A stretch of 64,000 nucleotides of DNA. It comes from Saccharina japonica (taxonomy: Eukaryota; Sar; Phaeophyceae; Laminariales; Laminariaceae). The notes beneath the pieces are model-generated. The model saw nothing but the letters and a program-made list of their open reading frames with translations. It made no database searches and was not told the DNA's origin. This document shows positions 22,716 through 33,689 of this stretch, piece after piece; the first letter of the stretch is position 1; every line of letters begins with the position of its first letter. Location: assembly GCA_008828725.1 (NCBI GenBank), contig MEHQ01000198.1:288289-352288 (forward strand), given 5' to 3'. Both the position numbers and the translations under genes were made by a program.

Positions 22716-23152
22716 ATGCCCTCGAGCCCCGAAACCTGGTGCGTGCGTTACCCGCGCAGAACTCCCCACCCCCTCCGTCCTCGCGTACGTCTGGACGCCG
22801 CGGAACGGGCAGCGGCAACGGGCTCCAGCTCGAACTTGCTCTTCGCCATGAGGGGGGGTTCCCAACAAGCGCATTCATCGAGGGGGGGGGGCGGTCCCCA
22901 ACCGGTTCATTCGTCGAGGGGGGGGGGTCCCCGTCCAGCCCATTCGTCGAGGCACCCGCACTCGCATCGCGCGGAAGGTTATGAGACCGCCCGGGGGGGG
23001 TCGATGAAGAGGCCTGCAAGGGGCCCTGGGGGCGACATCCGGATGGTGCGATTTGACTCGGTGGTGAAGTTGATACTCGTGCCGACCCGCAATGATCTGG
23101 ACGGCCTGAGCACGGATCTGTGGTGGCGGGAGGAAGACTATGCGCAGTTCAG
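22716..23152 (+). CDS. Exon of an unrecognised protein with VRFD / LWWREEDYAQFR signature
   Basis: Open frame starting MPSSPETW; the first ~110 residues are low-complexity, rich in Pro, Gly, Arg and Ser with three repeats around HSSRGGG. The last 35 residues look conserved: VRFDSVVKLILVPTRNDL, then GLSTDLWWREEDYAQFR, a pattern I associate with uncharacterised stramenopile proteins (basic or RVxF-like strand, a proline-containing loop, then W-[WY]-x-E-E-D-Y-x-x-F). The exon ends CAGTTCAG|GTATGA, a good donor, phase 2. The ATG directly follows TTTCCGCAG, so it may be an internal exon whose true start lies upstream. The same DNA reads open on the minus strand, but only as Pro/Ser-rich sequence. 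Function unknown. The partner exon may be at 30342. Confidence 0.5.
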
Positions 23153-23164
23153 GTATGATACATA

Positions 23165-23545
23165 CGATCGTATTATTATTGTTATTGTTAATTTTTTTGT
23201 TAACCCATCACGTTTACTTTTCCGGCTCTCTGGACAAACCATGGTCACAGGTGTCTTCACCCCCCCCCCGGTGCATACATGCCTCATTTTAATCTGGCAG
23301 AGAGGGTTTGCAGCATTCCCACTGCTTGTCGATTTTCGTGGATATTTGCTACTAGCTCACGTTCTCGCGCTTTGCGGGATGAGAACAAGGCATATTAAGT
23401 TTTTCTTTTCGTTTTTGTTGGAAATCCGTTTTGGGAATCCGCCGGAATTCAAACCCCGGCCCTGATACTCTATTTATACGTATTAATAGTAATAATAGTA
23501 TATTCGAGGTTAACCACTAGACCACCGTGGCGACCGGCTCGTAGA
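23165..23545 (-). repeat. SINE-like family 2 with tRNA-like head, minus orientation
   Basis: On minus, the head at 23545-23430 reads GGTGGTCTAGTGGTTAACC (A box) and GGGTTTGAATTCC (B box) around an AT-rich insertion holding TATTAATA. The body covers 23165-23420 (CTCTGGACAAACCATGGTCA, CCGGTGCATACATGCC). Lies inside the putative 7.2-kb intron. Confidence 0.7.
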
Positions 23546-23654
23546 TTTAACCCATAAATAGTAGTACCTGGTACATTTTTTCCAGCTGCACTGTTTATCT
23601 TGCTGCATTGTCTGGTCGGCTATTAATATTCATGGGTGCAAGTGTGCAAAATAG

Positions 23655-23915
23655 CTCTTTTTATTTTCTTAGTTTGTTTTGTTTTCGTCACTGTTTCCTT
23701 TTCACCTCTCAACCAATCAACTCGCAAAAGCGTTTACAGTCAACGACCTTCTGGACAAGCCGTGGTCCCGGGTGTCTTCCTCCCTCCCACCCGGTGCATG
23801 CATGCCTTCATATTTTATCGCACATAGGGTTGAGGTTGAGCGTTCCTACTGCTCAACGATTTTCATCGTTTTTTTCCCTACGAAACTCACGCTCTCGAGA
23901 TTTGAGTGACGTTAT
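23655..23915 (-). repeat. SINE-like family 2, second copy without head
   Basis: Homologous to 23165-23420: TTCTGGACAAGCCGTGGTCC, CCCGGTGCATGCATGCC, CTCACGCTCTCGAGATTTGA. Head missing or replaced. Confidence 0.65.
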
Positions 23916-24318
23916 ACATTGCCAATATTCAATATTTTAGCAGCAGTGGTATATACGTGTATATCATACATACCATGCGCATTCATTAATTCGTACTTTC
24001 CCGAATATGCTATCAGGAAAATGCCCTCAGCTGTCTGTACTGCTGTACGAGGATTTTGACCCGCGCTTTATGTCGGCATGTGGATTGTAGATGCTACTGC
24101 TGCTGTTGCTGCTGCTGCTGCGCTGCTGCTTCCGTTGTTGTTGTTGACGTTTGTGGTTCGTGGTTGTGGGACGATGTGGTCTGTAGGAAGGGGTGGCTGG
24201 TAGCTGCTGACAGCTGCCCAGCGAGGGGCGCGATGGTTCTACTGAAACGGGACGAAAAAAGTGGAACCGCACTACGTACGATGGGAGATAAACGCCACAA
24301 AATTTCCAGTACCTTAAG

Positions 24319-24622
24319 ACACGCCGTACCCTCATGGGGGGAAACAAGCCAGTACCCCCAGATAATTATGTCTACACTAGTAGTGGGTAGTATGCCGTAC
24401 CCCCATGGGGGGAAGTAAGCCAGTACCCCTAGATAATTATGTCACACTACGTAGTAGTGGGTACTACACCGTACCCCCATGGGGGGAAAAAAGCCAGTAC
24501 CCCCAGTTAAATATCTCTACACTAGTACGTAGTGGGTCGTAGTACGCCGTACCCCCATGGGGGGAAATAAACCAGTACCCCCAGATAATCATGTCTACAC
24601 TAGAAGTGGGTACCTCGCCTTA
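24319..24622. repeat. 71-78 bp tandem repeat (four units)
   Basis: Units start GCCGTACCCCCATGGGGGGA and contain AGCCAGTACCCCCAGATAAT and CTACACTAGTAGTGGGT; starts at about 24323, 24394, 24468, 24546. Each unit holds a perfect CCCCCATGGGGG palindrome. Confidence 0.9.
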
Positions 24623-24735
24623 AGAGAGGGTACCCTATGTAAGAGAATAGTAAAGTTGAAAGAGGTGAAATCAACTGAACCCGCCTACGCTTGACGCTGT
24701 ATATTTCCCACGGTGGATAAATGAGAGAAGGCTAG

Positions 24736-24800
24736 TTAACCCTTTAAGAACCGCACCTACTGTGCGTTTTTGACGACAAACTACTTGAATTTAGTGTGGT
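24736..24800. mobile_element. TTAA mini-element, truncated
   Basis: TTAACCCTTTAAGAACCGCA start and GACAAACTACTTGAATTTAG interior of the TTAA family; the right end is lost against the next element. Confidence 0.6.
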
Positions 24801-25255
24801 ACTAAATATGAGCCTGGCTTTTCTCATTAGCCTGTTTCTCATTACGATAGGTGTCCTGACACCTAATAAGAAACAGGAAATCTGGTCCAGGCTGGATTTC
24901 TTATTTGAGAGAGGGTGCTTTCTACACTTACTGCAAGATAAAGACTCCCGAATTTCTTATTTTTCCTCTAAAGGTTGGGCTGGATTTCTTATTTGAGAGA
25001 GGGTGCTTTCTACTCTTTCTGCAAGATAACGACTCCCGAAGTTATTATTTTTCCTCGAAATCTTAGCCTGGCTTTTCTTAGCAGCCTGTCTCTTATTACG
25101 ATATGTGTCCTTTACTGTGTGTAGACATATATGTACCAGGTGCTTTCTACACTTACTGCAAGATAACGACTCCCGAATTTCTTACTTTCCCTCTAAATCT
25201 TGGCCTGGTTTTTCTTATTAGCCTGTTTCTTATTACGACAGGTGTCCTGTACCGT
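24795..25255. mobile_element. GAAACAG-family elements, tandemly rearranged
   Basis: Repeated blocks CTGGATTTCTTATTTGAGAG-AGGGTGCTTTCTAC, ACGACTCCCGAATTTCTTA and AGCCTGTTTCTTATTACGA (24800-24890, 24880-24990, 24985-25110, 25140-25255). Includes the CAGG-type end AGGTGTCCTG. Confidence 0.65.
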
Positions 25256-26560
25256 CTGTATACATATTTTATACGTATACGTATACGAAGTATACCAGCA
25301 GGTATTATTTTTGTTTTGTTTTGTTTTGTTTTCCTGGCGGGGTGTTGTTCCTCTCCATATTTTACTGGAGCCTGTCTCGCAACCACGGGCTAGTTTATGA
25401 TAATGAGATAATGAGATAAATGTGATAATGAGATAAATGTGATAACAACAACAGCATTCGTACCATACCAGGTATAGGTTCATGCTACTGCTGTACATAC
25501 GAGACCAGAAGCAGTCTTCTAAACGCATTGCTCCCGGTTGGCACCCTGATCCCAAACCGGCTTGATCCCGAACGGGACCTGAGCCTTCCAAACTGGCTCT
25601 AGATACGTACCAGGTATGTAATAAGCCGCCGGCGTGGTCCACCAAGCCACCCTGACCCCACGCCCGCCGTCGACCATATTTGTAGTACAAGCGGGTCAAG
25701 CGCTATACAGATATAAACGTTGAGCGGGCGACGTGAAATTCGGCAATAATACCAGTATTTTTCAGCAGGATTTTTCGGCAGTGTTTAGTTTGTTTTTAAG
25801 TGCCATTCGAATGTAGGGCGGGGCGGCGCGGTCTGTGGTCTGTATTATAGAGGAACAGACACGATCTTCGTGGTTGGTATACGTGCTATAAAGTGATCGC
25901 AATCGTAAATTCGTTGTACTTGTCGCATAGATGGTACCTGGTATCATATACCAGGTATAGGTCGTTCACACCAAGCTTGCAAAGATGAGTTTTGAGGGTT
26001 TTTTTCCGATCTCACCTGACCTCAAAGTTTTCTTTTTTCTTTTTTCTTAAGATAGGTATCTCGTAAGGGTACGTAGTAGTAACCCCCTTAATATTATACC
26101 TGGTATATCCGTATATTACTCTATACTGGTATATATACCGGTACATACAGCAGTGCAATAATAATGTGTTAAATGCTTTAAATGTAAATGTGTAGCTAAA
26201 ATAGTAGGCTATTAATAAGTGAGATAGTATATACTCTACAATACCAATACTCAATACATTTAGAAACCATTGCCGGTGTTAACGGCTAATTGTCGATTAT
26301 TTCTGCGCGCTGCACACGAGCACGATGTCATGCCGAATCTTCGAATTCGATTCGCGCGCTCGTGCCGAATAGCGGATGCGATCCCACAAGTAGGTGTGGC
26401 ACGTGGCGCTACAACATGCATGCGTCGCGCGTCGTACGTACCGCCGTCGTGTTTTCCGGATTTGGCAAACAATTTTCAAACGGCTGGCGGCCAGGGGGCT
26501 CTGTCTTGCTGTCCACAGTCCACAGTCCCCAGTCTATCGGTGCTGATACGCTGACACAAA
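25256..26560. other. Unassigned sequence with many TACCWGGTA words
   Basis: Holds (TTTTG)n at 25310-25331, a GATAATGAGATAAATGT repeat at 25398-25445, and TACCAGGTA/TACCTGGTA at 25466, 25618, 25935, 25949 and about 26096. No gene recognised. Confidence 0.35.
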
Positions 26561-26566
26561 CACACA

Positions 26567-26649
26567 TACCACTCTGTCCCGAAATACAAACACCTTTTGT
26601 CCAGTAGTATTCAATAAAAACGGTGCTTATATTTAGGGACATAGTGGTA
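26567..26649. mobile_element. Stowaway-like MITE
   Basis: TA-flanked, inverted ends TACCACTCTGTCCCGAAATA and TACCACTATGTCCCTAAATA (read inward), interior CAAACACC / GGTGCTT. Confidence 0.85.
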
Positions 26650-26756
26650 TATGCTACATGAGCTGCAGAGTCTCGGAACAATTCCTCCCCTCCTACATAC
26701 CAGGTACATGAATGTGTTCTCACATTACCGAGTATACTCGTATACCAGAAACCTAT

Positions 26757-26860
26757 TACGGGGGACCATAGTAAATAGGGCCTGCCGTACACACTAAAAC
26801 CTATATATTTTACTGGTTTTATCAACTATATTTGGTCCTATTTACTGTCATCCCCTGTAA
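26757..26860. mobile_element. TTACGGGGGACCATAG-family MITE
   Basis: TTACGGGGGACCATAGTAAA start, AAACCTATATATTTTACTGG interior and TTTGGTCCTATTTACTGTCA end. Confidence 0.8.
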
Positions 26861-27019
26861 GCTTCGTAGCCCGTGGTCATATATATGATACGTAATACAT
26901 AACGGCATACGAAGTACATTACAGTCTATATTATACCTGGTATGAGTACGTACGGCTAATGGGGAATGACTATCTTTTACTCTGTACTCGTCGTTATTCC
27001 CCATATAGGTGCGATATGA

Positions 27020-27175
27020 TGTCGGCGGGTAGAAAGGAAGGTTTAATGTGAAGAACACACACACACATTCGTATGATACCTGGTGTCAGACTATGCAAGA
27101 TCGATGTCGGTGGGGAGAAAGAACGGCATGATGTGAAAACAAAACACACAAAAACACACACACATATTTGTCATG
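27020..27175 (+). repeat. Two SINE family 3 tails
   Basis: GATGTCGGCGGGTAGAAAGG ... TTTAATGTGAAGAACACACA and, 80 bp on, GATGTCGGTGGGGAGAAAGA ... GATGTGAAAACAAAACACAC. Truncated copies in tandem. Confidence 0.55.
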
Positions 27176-27349
27176 TATTGGTATACTATTAATATTAATA
27201 ACTGCTGTACGAGTAGTCATTTGTCATTTCCCTTTTGTATGATACCTGGTAATAGAATGCGGCTTGACGGAAGCAAGATCAGCCACCATGCCACCATGCC
27301 GACTGTTTTTTTTGTGCCCTCATTATATATTAATGCAGAGGAATTAACT

Positions 27350-27592
27350 ACGTACAAATATGTCACGAAATATAAGCACCCTTTACACATTAATTTTGAA
27401 TAAAAAATATTATTATATTTCGGTACAGAGTGGTATGTAAAGTACTACTACGGGGGAACATATTAATAGTATATACTAATAATAGTTATCTGAACCATAA
27501 TATGGAGTGTATGCATAGGGGCATATATGTTTTTTGGATCCATAATTGGTTCTAATTATTATGCCCCCGTGCCCCTACTAATGATCCCCCTT
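27350..27592. mobile_element. Stowaway-like MITE followed by a diverged GGGGGA element
   Basis: 27352-27432: TATGTCACGAAATATAAGCA ... ATATTTCGGTACAGAGTGGT. 27449-27592: TACGGGGGAACATATTAATA ... GGTTCTAATTATTATGCCCC, a diverged relative of the TTACGGGGG family. Confidence 0.6.
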
Positions 27593-27597
27593 TATGT

Positions 27598-27917
27598 CAG
27601 CGGCGGAAAACTTGCACGTACGTGCCAGGCTCGTATTCGAATTTGCACGTACATTCAATACGGTCATAATGTATAGCAGGAGTTGTTGTCGATATGTATG
27701 GCCTACATGGTACCAAATGGGATCGAGGTGCCAGGTGGGCCTCCGGCGGCTCACGCGGAGCGCTGACTATTATATTTCTGCACCTTGTGGGTGGGAGCAA
27801 GGTGCCAAATGGGATGGGCCCACTGCGGGGTCAGAGTACCAAATGGGAACAGGGTGCCAGATGGTGCAAAAGTACGTGCAGATCCGAACAGCCCAGCACG
27901 TACGTGCCATTATCCGG
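27598..27917 (+). repeat. Second copy of the 15776 repeat
   Basis: Near-identical to 15776-16095 in direct orientation 11.8 kb away. Confidence 0.85.
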
Positions 27918-28078
27918 CTGGTGCCTTTATGTACATACATAGAACTGCACTCAACATTTCGGGGCTAACTATTAATACTTGGAATTGAAGCAGAAACAGA
28001 GTGAAAGGGGTTATAAGGGTGAGCTTGAATTTTTCTGCCGCCCGCACTAATATTATTATGTAGTAATTGATAGTGATG

Positions 28079-28160
28079 TACCACTCTGTCCAGAAATAAA
28101 AGCACATTTTTATTGAATATGAATGTACAAACGGTGCTGATATTTCTGGACAGAGCGGTA
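28079..28160. mobile_element. Stowaway-like MITE, best-preserved copy
   Basis: TA flanks (28079-28080, 28159-28160); ends TACCACTCTGTCCAGAAATA and TACCGCTCTGTCCAGAAATA read inward. 81 bp. Confidence 0.88.
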
Positions 28161-28164
28161 TATC

Positions 28165-29275
28165 GTATCGAAGTGTTCGATACATCGAAATATCGAACCT
28201 TCGACAAATGACATATGAAGTATACATATCGAATATTGAACTCTTTTTGCCCCCCACCCCCTCTGGCATCCCTGTGTTTTTTGTTATTTTTATGCCGACT
28301 CTGGACGAAAATTTCCAACCGTAAGCCGGTAACGACTCTAGAGATAATATCGAGTTCAGTTTTCGGGTATCGTATCGTATCACTATTAAAACCACGCACC
28401 GTCGAAAAGGAAGAGCCGCCTATCTAATGCAAGGTATGAAAGTATAAACATACAGGATACAGCATGGAGAAAGCGAAAAAACGGGTGTACGGCGTGTGGT
28501 TCCAGCCAGTATTATGATAATATGTTTTGAATATAACGCCATAAAACTTAACTCTAACGCTATAACCCCAACCCCAACCCCTGGCCGACCTATATGGAAG
28601 CTGTCCGCAAAAAAAAACGGCAAAAAATATATTTTCAGAAAAAACCTCGACCCTACAGCAGTATAATTAATTACCTACCCTGACCCTGGTATTGGTTTTG
28701 GCCTTTTCTATACTAAATACCATTACTTATTCACGGGTCCCGTATTTGCTCGTACTGAAAAGGAAACTACGAGGCAGTAAATAAGTCGGTAGTTTTTGCG
28801 AATTCGTTTCGTTTTTGTTCCGCGTTTCGGCTTCGACCTTCGACCCCGCTTGCTGGATTTCTGAATGGCGAAACTCTCACCGAAACTTTACAAAGTATCG
28901 TCGTCGTTCCCATTGGTCATGTGGAAAACCTGTCACCTCATGGTTATTTTCTGCCGGCCTTTACTTACTGATGATGCTGTTGTAGCTAATGTCGATATTC
29001 GATACCCATCACTATTAATACATGGGACACGGATATTTTTTATGCTTATATTTGGGCATGGTTCCTCGAAGGGCGATAATCGCGTAGTAATACTATACGA
29101 AGTATAGCGGTAGGTACGTACTGCAGCAGGGTGGTGTGCTTCTCCCCATCTGCTTCTTGCCTGAAAGCCTCGAAGCTCGATGCTACGCAAAAGTACGCCT
29201 TGTTATCTACATAAAATAACATTGGGACGCCGGCCTTAAGTTTACGAATACTTCAGCAAAAATACTCGTCGTCCC
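28165..29275. other. Unassigned sequence
   Basis: Short AT-rich repeats (ATATCGAA words near 28160-28240), CCCCAACCCCAACCCC near 28565, TATTAATA near 29011. Frames here are short and unsupported. Confidence 0.3.
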
Positions 29276-29277
29276 AT

Positions 29278-29366
29278 GTACTACTCTGAGGACGGAAATA
29301 TAAAGACCCGTTAGATACTGATGTTTATGCACCAACGGTCCTTACAATCCCGCCCAGAGTAGCAAA
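29278..29366. mobile_element. Stowaway-like MITE, diverged
   Basis: TACTACTCTGAGGACGGAAA ... TCCCGCCCAGAGTAGCA, with ATAAAGACCCGTT / AACGGTCCTTA interior. Confidence 0.6.
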
Positions 29367-30341
29367 TACCAATATTTCCACGTTTCCACGGAAGGTGCGA
29401 AGTTTTCTTTTTTCGTCACATACAGAGCGCAGTATGTTTCTCGTGGCTTGTTTGGCGTTTTATTTCCTTTTTAAGCGCAGTATGCCAAGCGTCCAGCAAG
29501 CAGTGGCATACGTATATGTGTACATGGGGTGTAACTGAACTTTGTGTGCGTTGAACCTCTCTCTTTTTTGTATGATTCCAGCACTGGTTGATTGGGAGCT
29601 GGGAAGCACCCCGACCTCCTGATGCTATTTCTATACAAGTAGGGAGTTGAGCCGCCCAAAGCGCGGGAGCCACCCAGTTGACCACCCGCCGGGATGTTAA
29701 AAATTTCAAAATAATATATTTTTGCGCGGCGGGTCAAGTCAGAGGTCACCACTTATTCGACAACCATGGTTTGACGCACACCTCTGTGTAGGAGACAAAG
29801 ATGACTAACTCCATCCGCACACCTCTTGTGTAGGAGACAAAGATGACTTAACTCCATTAATTGGGTGATTGGGTTAGGGTTAGCTGTATTCGTATCGTCC
29901 ACAGTGTGAAGTTGGTGAGCTGTATAGCCTCGTCCCGTGTGGTGGACAGCAGCAGCAGCAGTTTCAGGCGGCCCAGTCGCGGCGAAACTAGTGGTACTCC
30001 AGGTTGGAATTTAAGTTTCCAACACGCAACGTGCTGTTGCGTAACTGATGGTGGAGCCACATCGTGTCAAGCTCGATCAGCCAAGGCCGCTTAAACCATC
30101 TTACTTTTAGGCATCTTGCTGGTCAACCCATTGGTATCCTCGCTGTTTGCCTCCTCCGCTCGTTTTTAGGTTTGTTGTTTTACCACGACTACCCGACAAT
30201 CTGCTCTCTTTCTGCCTCTTGCCTATTTCCTCCTTCCCTTTCTCTTTCGGGCTTCCTTTCCTCCTCCTCCTCCCCTCCCTCCTCCCTCCTCCTCCTCCTC
30301 CTCCCTATGTGCGCGTGCTCCCGGTGTTATCGCTGTCTCAG
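29367..30341. other. Intronic or intergenic sequence with a 42-bp duplication
   Basis: 29775-29853: two copies of CACACCTCTGTGTAGGAGAC-type unit. GGGTTAGGGTTAG at about 29872. (CTC)n at 30262-30303 just before the exon acceptor at 30341. If the 23152/30342 splice is right, all of 23153-30341 is intron. Confidence 0.4.
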
Positions 30342-30798
30342 GCTCGGCGCGGTGGTGGAGGGCAATGTGAGCGTCCTGAGAAGGTCCCTCCGCATTCACT
30401 CGAGCCCCATGGAGACCATCAGGATCAAGCAGGTCCACCCGCGCCCTTCGGAGATCGCCCAGGCCCTTCAAATAGCCGGTAACGGTGGCGGTGGTGGTGG
30501 TGGCGGTATGCATCCCAGCCGAAAACTAAAGTTCAGCTCGCCCCCTCTTGGGTCTACTCAGCCGCGCACACCCCCCTGCTCTCCGGTCCATGATGGCTCA
30601 TCTTCGAGGAAGGGTGGGGAGCGCCCGAAGCTGATGGAAGGGGGGGGGGGGTGGTCCGGGAAGGAAGGGGGGGCCTCGCACGCGGAAGGGTTTGGTGGAA
30701 GGTTGGTGAAGGGGGCGGGGGGCGGGGGGCACCGGAAGGATGAGTCGGCGTACGCGGAAGATTTCGGTGGCTTCGTCATCCTTGCCGACCTTGCCTGA
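30342..30798 (+). CDS. Possible continuation exon of the VRFD/LWWREEDY protein
   Basis: After the acceptor CGCTGTCTCAG an open frame reads LGAVVEGNVSVLRRSLRI, then MpETIRIK-like and HPRPSEIAQALQIAG, then glycine and low-complexity sequence to a stop at 30798. The first base completes the Arg codon left by the exon ending at 23152 (phase 2 to phase 2), giving ...DYAQFR-LGAVVEG.... Phase compatibility is what I see; that the two exons belong together across 7.2 kb is inference. A donor-like CCG|GTAACG near 30480 could end the exon before the glycine run (GGT repeats), which would then be intronic. The word YAEDFGGFV near the end recurs as YVEDFYGFV at about 30880. No domain recognised. Confidence 0.38.
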
Positions 30799-31349
30799 TG
30801 GAGGCGTTTCCGAGTATCACAGAGGAGAAGGAGCAGAGGGTGAGGAGGAGGAGGAGGAGGTGGTGGTGGTGGTGGCGGGGCTACGTGGAAGATTTTTATG
30901 GTTTCGTGAATCCTAATAGTGGGCCTACTTTGATGGTTTTTGCCGAATATGACAGAGGAGGCGGCGGTGGTGGTGGTGGTGGTGGGGGTGGCGTGTGCTG
31001 TGTCGTCTGTGATTTTTTTTCGAACAAGTTTATGCGGGCGCGCGGCCGGTGCCAGGCCGAGGTTGGGTGTGATTGTATGCGCCACGAACGATGTGCAGGC
31101 ACCGCCCAGCGAAGGAGGGAGGGGCCGCACAGGGTGCTGGTGGTGCTGGGGATTGGGATGGGCTGGTTATGGAGGTGGTGGTGGAGCCCCATGGTGGTGG
31201 TGGTGGTGGTGGTGGCCATGGTGTTGGTGCTCGTGAGCCTGGCATCACCTGTGTATTTCGTACCTTGTCTTGTATCTTTGAGGGCCGTTTTTAACGTTTC
31301 CGCCTCTTTTCTGGAGCTCGTGTCACTCTTGGGGCCGAGGAATTTTTGA
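30798..31349 (+). other. Open frame with TGG/GGT repeats, coding status uncertain
   Basis: A 183-codon open frame overlapping the previous stop by one base pattern (TGATGG). It contains Arg, Trp and Gly runs caused by GGT/GGA microsatellites and a hydrophobic C-terminal half (VVVVVVAMVLVLVSLASPVYF). The fragment YVEDFYGFV resembles YAEDFGGFV encoded just upstream, suggesting local duplication. It may be 3' exon sequence, UTR or simple repeat. The minus strand is equally open. I cannot decide from sequence alone. Confidence 0.2.
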
Positions 31350-32110
31350 AAGAATTTTGACTTTTTTTTTTCTTTATTTTTTTTTCATTTTATTTTCTTG
31401 TTCCGGTTCGATTTTGATCCAGTTCGTTTCGGTTCGGTTCGGTTCGGTTCGTTGTGTGCTTCGTGTAAATTATATCGTTTCCTGGTAACATACATGTGGT
31501 GGGTATTGGGTATATGTATGTGGAGTGTTGTTTTTGCCGCCCTGCCCCCGTAACTGGCGGGTGCCGGGAGGTGGAAGTATCACGGCGTTGAGTGGTTCGT
31601 ACGGCACTAATTGTACAACAGTTTTGCGTTTTGGAACCAACCTTGATTTTCCGCTTTCGATGACCGTTCCATCAAAAACGCCCGGTAGCTGCTTGTCGCA
31701 ATTTTGCGGGGGATCAGAAAAAAAAAAAAATGAGAAACGAACGGAGGGAGGGAGGGAGCATGGCCGCGCACTTCTATGTATATCTTTTTGCTGAGAGCTA
31801 CACACGCCCACGTGTTTTTTATGGAGATGAACGACTTGTAAATAAAGAGTGCAATTATTTTTCTTGCAGCGGTAGAAGGAAGGGGGTTAAGAAACCTTTG
31901 TACCTACCCTTGCATTTTTTGTGGCAAGTCTGATTTCAAGCCGTTTTTTTTTTCTCCCTGAAAGAGGGCTTTCTGTGTGATGATGATGGTGGTGTGTTCT
32001 TTGCGACAGCGCATGGAGACTTTTTTTCTTGTTAAGGGCCGGAAAGGGAGAGAGTGGAGCGTGGCGGCACCTCTTATACGTGTTGCGCGGCGTATTTTGA
32101 CTTTTGTTTG
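31350..32110. other. T-rich and GGTTC repeats, no gene recognised
   Basis: (GGTTC)n at 31421-31450, T runs, (GGGA)n near 31745. The frames 31470-31811 and 31525-31794 show no domain. Confidence 0.3.
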
Positions 32111-32114
32111 TTTT

Positions 32115-32290
32115 TGAGGAGGTATGATGGTGGTCATGATCATGACGGAGCATGATCATGAGAGGATCATGATGATCGTGATCATCATGTTCGTTGATGA
32201 TGCTTAGATGTTCTTGATGGTCAGGAGGATGCTCTTGATGATGAGAAGGATGTTCTTGGTGATGAGGATGTTCTTGATGCTTATGGCCAT
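32115..32290. repeat. TGATCATGA / GATGTTCTTGAT repeats
   Basis: 32130-32195 is rich in ATGATCATGA palindromes; 32195-32285 holds about five copies of GATGTTCTTGATGATGAGGA-like units. Confidence 0.7.
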
Positions 32291-32669
32291 GGTGCTCCGG
32301 AGACGACGCGGGAGGGAGTCCGTACGATAGGGAATAGCGAGCCTGCTGACAGGCCTTGGTGGTGTTTGTTGGTCGGAGCGGCGGTCGTGTCGCCCCCTGC
32401 TGTACCTTAGGGGTGTGTGGCGTGTCAACGCATGTGGGGAGGAGAGAGGGGTGTCACAGCACCAGCTTTTCCACGGCAGTCAGTCAATACGTGAACGGTG
32501 GTGTTCGTACAGAGCAGCACCAGGTGCATTTTTTATAGCTTATGTTCCGGTTGTGTTATGTCGAGTTGGGGTTGGATTGGGTTGGATTGGATTGTTTCGG
32601 GATGCGGAGCAGGTTGTGCTTTCGCCGAAGAAACGTTTCAAAGGTGTGTTTACTCGAGAGTATATAGTC

Positions 32670-32890
32670 TCAATGTACCCGGGTATACCCGGGTAGAGTA
32701 TCTACCCGGGTATCGGGTATACCCGAGCATCTACCCTGGTATCGGGTATACCCGAGCATCTACCCGGGTATCAGGTATACCCGAGCACCTACCGGGGTAT
32801 CGGGTATACCCGAGTGTCTACCCGGGTATCGGGTATACCCGGGTGTTACCAACATCATCAAGTTATGGTACCCGGGTACCCGAGAGTATA
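32670..32890. repeat. TACCCGGGTA / GGTATCGGGTATACCC array
   Basis: About six 36-bp units each with TACCCGGGTATCGGGTATAC and CCGAGCATC. Related in wording to 56715-56830 and 57510-57625. 32291-32669 shows no supported feature. Confidence 0.85.
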
Positions 32891-32894
32891 TGCG

Positions 32895-33425
32895 CCACTC
32901 GTACTGAACAAACTCTTGGAGAAAAAGTATGCGCGGCATTTCCCCCCTCCGCCCGAAGCGCAGATGGGCTTTATCAGTGAAGAAGTGTGTGTGTGTTTTC
33001 GAGCCTTATCTTGGTCGTTTGCCTTGCTGTGGCTTTCTTGATGAGCCGGCGTTCTGTTTCTTACCCGTTGGACTTTTTTCGAGAAATTAAGTTTAATCGG
33101 GACCCTGCCTCCGCCGGAATTATGTTGTGTTTTTTTTTGTGCGTGTTTTGCTTTGTGGATCTCCAGTCTTTTTCGCCCAACGGTCATTTTGTTTTTTGTT
33201 GTTTCCGTTCGTTTTGTGAAACGGTCGATATGTTGTGTTGTACAGGTATATATTTGGGGGGGGGGGGGATGGGGGGTGTTGTCGTGCGTATGGTTGCAGC
33301 CTCGCTCGGGCAACCAAGCCAGCCAAGTAATGTTTGCTGTATAGCCCCTATATATAGCGGCTGTGTACTTTGGCCCTTTTTAGTACTGCACTTTGCAGGA
33401 ACCTAAATCTTCCTTTAATTCCAAG
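32895..33425. other. Unassigned T-rich sequence
   Basis: A frame on each strand of up to ~150 codons without domain or splice support; a G run at 33256-33267. Confidence 0.3.
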
Positions 33426-33430
33426 TGTTA

Positions 33431-33505
33431 TGTCCCCGCGATGGGAGTGTAGCCTTAAAGGGGTCAAGGGCAATAAGCCTGGGTTCGATATCTCGTGGGT
33501 TCTGT
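33431..33505 (+). repeat. tRNA-like sequence, probably a SINE head
   Basis: CCCGCGA (33436) pairs perfectly, with one wobble, with TCGTGGG (about 33494); TGTAGCCTTAAAGGGG resembles an A box and GGGTTCGATATC a B box. The T arm is incomplete, so it is not a functional tRNA. Confidence 0.35.
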
Positions 33506-33689
33506 CTTTTGCCTCTGTGGCGAAGAATCGGCAGTAGTTTCAAGCGGTACGTGAGGGAGGCAGAACGGAGAAAAAACGTAGCTTGGCTTGTGCTAACTCC
33601 GGAAACTGAACCTTTTTTTATATCGTGCGGTTACGTGCTGTTTTTTTTAGTCGAGGTTTTGGGTCCGAATGATAGGTACGTATTAATAG

